Source: an uncultured Clostridia bacterium
GTDB taxonomy: Bacteria > Bacillota > Clostridia > Christensenellales > Borkfalkiaceae
Length of the DNA stretch: 7,703 nucleotides
NCBI GenBank assembly: GCA_937888935.1
Contig: CALARO010000178.1
Span: 1 to 7,703, forward strand
Direction: 5' to 3'
Shown: piece after piece, positions 4,656 to 7,703 of the stretch
Position numbering within the stretch: position 1 is the stretch's first letter
Layout: each line of letters begins with the position of its first letter
Translations under genes and position numbers: made by a program
The notes under the pieces: generated by a model
What the model was told of the DNA's origin: nothing
Seen by the model: only the letters and a program-made list of their open reading frames with translations
Databases searched by the model: none

Positions 4656-6341
4656 ATGAGGAAGAAAATTACAACATTTTTGTGCGCAGTTACTGCAATG
4701 ACCTGTTTATGCGGCACGTCTTGCAGTAAGGATCAGGGCAACGGAGTCATTAAAGACGGCAAAACCGTAAACGTTAAAGTTACGTCTGCGGGATACGGCA
4801 CATCCTTCGTTACGGCGTTGGCTGAAAAATTTAATGACATTTATAAAGATAGCACTGGCTATAAAATCAATGTGTTACCGGCGCAAACTAATCTTGGAAA
4901 TACGAATTTACTTCAAGATATTTATTCCGATAGCGGTGTTGATGTATATTGGTCAAGCGTTAGTATTTCTCTTGCGCTCGAAGGACAATACGGAAGATGT
5001 CTTTATGATTTGACAGACAGCGTTTACTCAAAACCTGCAATAAAATTCGACGGAACCGAAGAAAGCGAAACTATAAGCGAAAAAGTTTCGAATATCAGCT
5101 ATGATATTTCTAATATGGATACCGTTGTTTATAACGGTAAAAATACAAATGAAAGCGGCAAGTTTTACGGTGTTCCTACGACGGTGGGAAGTGCCGGTTT
5201 CGCCGTGAATTTGCGTGTTCTTAAAGAGTATGGGTTAGAAGTGCCGAAAACTACGAAAGAAATGTGGCATTGTGTTGACGTGATGATGGAGAAAGCGGCG
5301 ACGACCCGCGTATTCCCGTTTGCGTATTCAATTTCCGGTAACGGTTATACGGGACAGCCTTTACAGTATTGGTTCGCTCAATACGAAGGGGTAAACGAAT
5401 GGAAGAAGTTTTGGTCTATGCAAGATGAAAACGGTAATAATCTTGCTCAACCGTATGAAGTTTTCGCCGCCGACGGAGTAGAGGAAATATTAAAAGATTA
5501 CTACCGTATGTATGACGAAAATATCGGTTCGGATGGGAGTAAAATGCAAGATTTTACATCTGCTCAGGCTCAAATAATGATGGGCGATGCGGCGTTTATG
5601 GCTACGGGAAGTTGGATGTATAACGAGGAACATTTAAGATACAGTGAGTACACGAAAGACGTATCTTTCATAAAAATCCCCGTTATATCGGCATTTGGTG
5701 TAAAACTTTTCGGGGATAAATACGATGAAGATAAATGCGACGCAATTCTTTCCGCTATTTGCGACGGCGTCGATGCGGGGAAAGATGTTGAAACGATAAA
5801 ATCTGAAACTGAAACCGCATTAAACGTTTCTCTTGATTTGGAAGACGTTGCTAAGGCGGTAGAGGCTCGCGGTATCGTTATAGATCGTTCGGGAAGTGCG
5901 TGGTATATTTCGGAAAAGTCAGATGATGAAATTAAAGAAATCGCTACTTTGTTTCTCCGTATGTGCGCAAGTGAAGACGGTGCTAAACTTATGGGCGAAC
6001 ACACGAATGAAACGCAATTTTTTGCCTTGGGTATGTTTGCTGAAAGCGATGAACCGTGGTTTAAAGGAACTTCTGCTATGTTGTTCAATAAGCACGTTAA
6101 AGCTTGTGTTGCGGAAGCAAGAGGATACAGAGCTGAACTTGGCGTAGGCGAGGCTATGTTCCCGTATATGACGAGATATCCGGTCAACCACGTTATGGCG
6201 CAAGGATTAACCGTTTACGATTCAAGAACTTTAAAGAAAACGGGAGATATATCTATATTTAACGCGGCGGCAAAGGAATGCGCTACTCAAATTTACGACC
6301 ACGCGAAAAAGCAAGTCGAGGACGGAATTTGGAAATCTTAA
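4656..6341 (+). CDS. Extracellular sugar-binding lipoprotein of an ABC transporter
   Basis: This family 1 extracellular solute-binding protein has about 561 residues. ATG 4656 is preferred to ATG 4650 because AAGGAG (4642-4647) is only 2 nt from the latter and 8 nt from the former. The N-terminus MRKKITTFLCAVTAMTCLCGTSC is a signal peptide. The last of its three clustered cysteines (C23 by this start) is the probable lipid-anchored residue, followed by a polar SKDQGN linker, though glycine at -3 is unusual for a lipobox. The mature part opens with VNVKVTSAGYGTSFVTALAEKFNDIY, typical of cluster B sugar binders. YGVPTTVGSAGFAVN and AAFMATGSWM are hinge and pocket regions of that fold. It is longer than the usual 400-450 residues. 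An acidic stretch at about 350-420 may be an insertion. It captures a carbohydrate outside the membrane and delivers it to the two permeases encoded downstream. Confidence 0.88.
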   Translation: MRKKITTFLCAVTAMTCLCGTSCSKDQGNGVIKDGKTVNVKVTSAGYGTSFVTALAEKFNDIYKDSTGYKINVLPAQTNLGNTNLLQDIYSDSGVDVYWSSVSISLALEGQYGRCLYDLTDSVYSKPAIKFDGTEESETISEKVSNISYDISNMDTVVYNGKNTNESGKFYGVPTTVGSAGFAVNLRVLKEYGLEVPKTTKEMWHCVDVMMEKAATTRVFPFAYSISGNGYTGQPLQYWFAQYEGVNEWKKFWSMQDENGNNLAQPYEVFAADGVEEILKDYYRMYDENIGSDGSKMQDFTSAQAQIMMGDAAFMATGSWMYNEEHLRYSEYTKDVSFIKIPVISAFGVKLFGDKYDEDKCDAILSAICDGVDAGKDVETIKSETETALNVSLDLEDVAKAVEARGIVIDRSGSAWYISEKSDDEIKEIATLFLRMCASEDGAKLMGEHTNETQFFALGMFAESDEPWFKGTSAMLFNKHVKACVAEARGYRAELGVGEAMFPYMTRYPVNHVMAQGLTVYDSRTLKKTGDISIFNAAAKECATQIYDHAKKQVEDGIWKS

Positions 6342-6352
6342 AGGTACAATAA

Positions 6353-7321
6353 ATGTTAAACTTAAATAAGAAACGTCTATTTAAAAATTATTCCGCTCGT
6401 GAAAAGAGAAATTTTCCATTTATATATCTCTGCTTGATTTTACCGTTGGCGCACATTATCATATTTTATTTCGTCGTTAATTTCTCGGCAATCACTCTTG
6501 CGTTTAAAAACAAGGCTTTGGAGTGGAGTTTTGAATCTATACAAAGAGTATTTGAAAGCTTTAAACAACAACGAGATCCGTGGGGATATAATCCGCTTAA
6601 TCTACTGAAACACAGTATGATTATTTGGTTTTTAACAAATGTTGCGGCAAATATAATAAATATTTTCGTTGCTTTAATATTGACGAAACATATGATACTG
6701 AACAAGACGTTCAGGGTAATATATTACATTCCCGGAATTGTCGGCGCGGTAGTTTTTTCCGGCGTTATGAAAGAAATGTACGCTTATAACGGCATTATAA
6801 TCGAAGTGTTGAAGAAATTGGGCGTGGAATTAAGTCCTTCGTTGCTTAAAAATGGTTTCTTAGGTAGCGAGTCAACCGCATTTACGACGCTTATGATACA
6901 AATGTGCATTTTAAGAATGACGGGCGCGGATATGATTTTAGGGAGCGCATATATGAAAATCCCCGAAGAAATATTTGAATCCGCAAAAATTGAGGGGTGC
7001 GGCTTTTTCAGAGAGGCGTTTTCTATTGCCATTCCGTTGGTGTGGCCAACGCTTACCACGATGCTTACGTTTGCTTTGTGCAGTTTCTTTACTGCCGACT
7101 ATTCGATGTATTTATATTCCAACGGATCGGGAGCAAACGGAATGACGTCTATCGGCTATTATTTGTATATGTTCCAGACTATGATAGCGGGCAGTACCGA
7201 TACAAACTATCTTATGGGGTACGTTTCGGCGTTCGGTATGTTTATAACGCTTATAACGATTCCGGTAGTATTGATCGGCAGAAAAATATTATTGCTCGTA
7301 AATGACGGCGTTGAATATTAA
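6353..7321 (+). CDS. Sugar ABC transporter permease (MalF/UgpA-like)
   Basis: This 322-residue inner-membrane subunit has about six membrane spans: near 22-50, 88-111, 122-138, 176-197, 228-248 and 285-316. An external loop of about 36 residues follows the first span, as in MalF/UgpA/LplB-type partners. The cytoplasmic EAA loop that docks the ATPase is clear at residues 203-232: IPEEIFESAKIEGCGFFREAF then SIAIPLVWP, with the conserved glycine and I-P-L-x-W-P. AAAGG (6340-6344) lies 8 nt before ATG 6353. The gene starts 11 bp after the binding-protein stop, so the two are cotranscribed. With the next gene product it forms the heterodimeric channel. The sugar cannot be named from this sequence. 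Confidence 0.92.
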   Translation: MLNLNKKRLFKNYSAREKRNFPFIYLCLILPLAHIIIFYFVVNFSAITLAFKNKALEWSFESIQRVFESFKQQRDPWGYNPLNLLKHSMIIWFLTNVAANIINIFVALILTKHMILNKTFRVIYYIPGIVGAVVFSGVMKEMYAYNGIIIEVLKKLGVELSPSLLKNGFLGSESTAFTTLMIQMCILRMTGADMILGSAYMKIPEEIFESAKIEGCGFFREAFSIAIPLVWPTLTTMLTFALCSFFTADYSMYLYSNGSGANGMTSIGYYLYMFQTMIAGSTDTNYLMGYVSAFGMFITLITIPVVLIGRKILLLVNDGVEY

Positions 7322-7331
7322 AGGTGGAAAA

Positions 7332-7703
7332 ATGAAGAAAAAAAGTAAGTTGAAAGGTGCTATTTTAACTTTTCATGGTTTATCGATCCCCGTAAAAATA
7401 TTCTTGATTTTTATGTTTGTGTATTTCCTTATTTTAGCGGTAATACACATCATCCCGTTTTGGGCGGTTTTAAATAATTCACTTAAAACGGCGTCCGAAA
7501 TACGAGATTCTATGATGGCTTTTACCAAGTCGTGGAGTTTTAATAATTATTCCGAAATGTTCCGATTGTTTAAGGTAAACGGCAATACGGGGTTTGGCGA
7601 GATGTTGTTCAATTCGCTTTGGCAAACTTTCGTATATTTGTTGGTAACCCTTATATCGAGTATGTTCGTTGCCTATACTATGGCAAAGTACAGGTTTCCG
7701 GGC
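7332..7703 (+). CDS. Sugar ABC transporter permease (MalG/UgpE-like), 5' part only
   Basis: The frame is open from ATG 7332 to the window edge, giving 124 codons. It is preceded by the strong ribosome binding site AAGGTGG (7321-7327), 10 bp after the first permease. A basic start (MKKKSKLKG) leads into a membrane span, IFLIFMFVYFLILAVIHIIPFW. This is followed by AVLNNSLKTASEIRD and FTKSWSFNNYSEMF, the periplasmic segment typical of MalG/UgpE-type permeases, in which N-S-L-K and the W-x-F-x-N-Y stretch are characteristic. A second span follows (LWQTFVYLLVTLISSMFVAYTMAKYRFPG), with the A-K-Y-R-F-P-G motif seen just after it in this family. The EAA loop lies beyond the window. No ATPase gene is visible, and such operons frequently rely on a shared MsmK/MalK-type ATPase. 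Confidence 0.88.
   Translation, partial: MKKKSKLKGAILTFHGLSIPVKIFLIFMFVYFLILAVIHIIPFWAVLNNSLKTASEIRDSMMAFTKSWSFNNYSEMFRLFKVNGNTGFGEMLFNSLWQTFVYLLVTLISSMFVAYTMAKYRFPG

Noticed and set aside
5570..6187. Minus-strand open frame of 205 codons
   Set aside because: It lies wholly inside the binding-protein gene on the opposite strand. Its serine- and isoleucine-rich composition is typical of a shadow frame, and the plus-strand product is a clear family member.

Overview
The window is AT-rich bacterial DNA. Strong AGGAGG-type ribosome binding sites, TTGACA/TATACT promoters, tight gene overlaps, a lipoprotein sugar-binding protein and AraC-controlled sugar uptake point to a low-GC Bacillota, most likely a gut-type clostridial lineage. 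That placement is inference. No RNA gene, CRISPR array or complete insertion sequence is visible.

Left part (1-3466), an accessory region. It opens with the C-terminal end of a large serine recombinase, followed by about 480 bp without a convincing gene. This gap holds three strong hairpins and a decayed-looking promoter. Next comes a Phd-type antitoxin/PIN-toxin pair read from its own near-consensus promoter. It is followed by an unrecognised 315-residue protein. Then a second toxin-antitoxin-like pair has its own consensus promoter: a 59-residue basic protein whose gene overlaps that of a zeta-like P-loop kinase. A bidirectional terminator (3431-3465) closes the block. The unknown protein, held between two unrelated toxin modules downstream of a recombinase, is the best candidate here for an undescribed defence or addiction component.

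Right part (3552-7703), a carbohydrate-uptake locus. An AraC-family regulator on the minus strand is divergent from a lipoprotein solute-binding protein, a MalF/UgpA-like permease and the start of a MalG/UgpE-like permease that runs off the window. No ATPase gene is visible; such systems often use a shared ATPase encoded elsewhere. The 321-327 bp divergent spacer holds both promoters, a perfect 11-bp tandem direct repeat that is a good candidate regulator site, and overlapping palindromes in the leader of the transporter operon.
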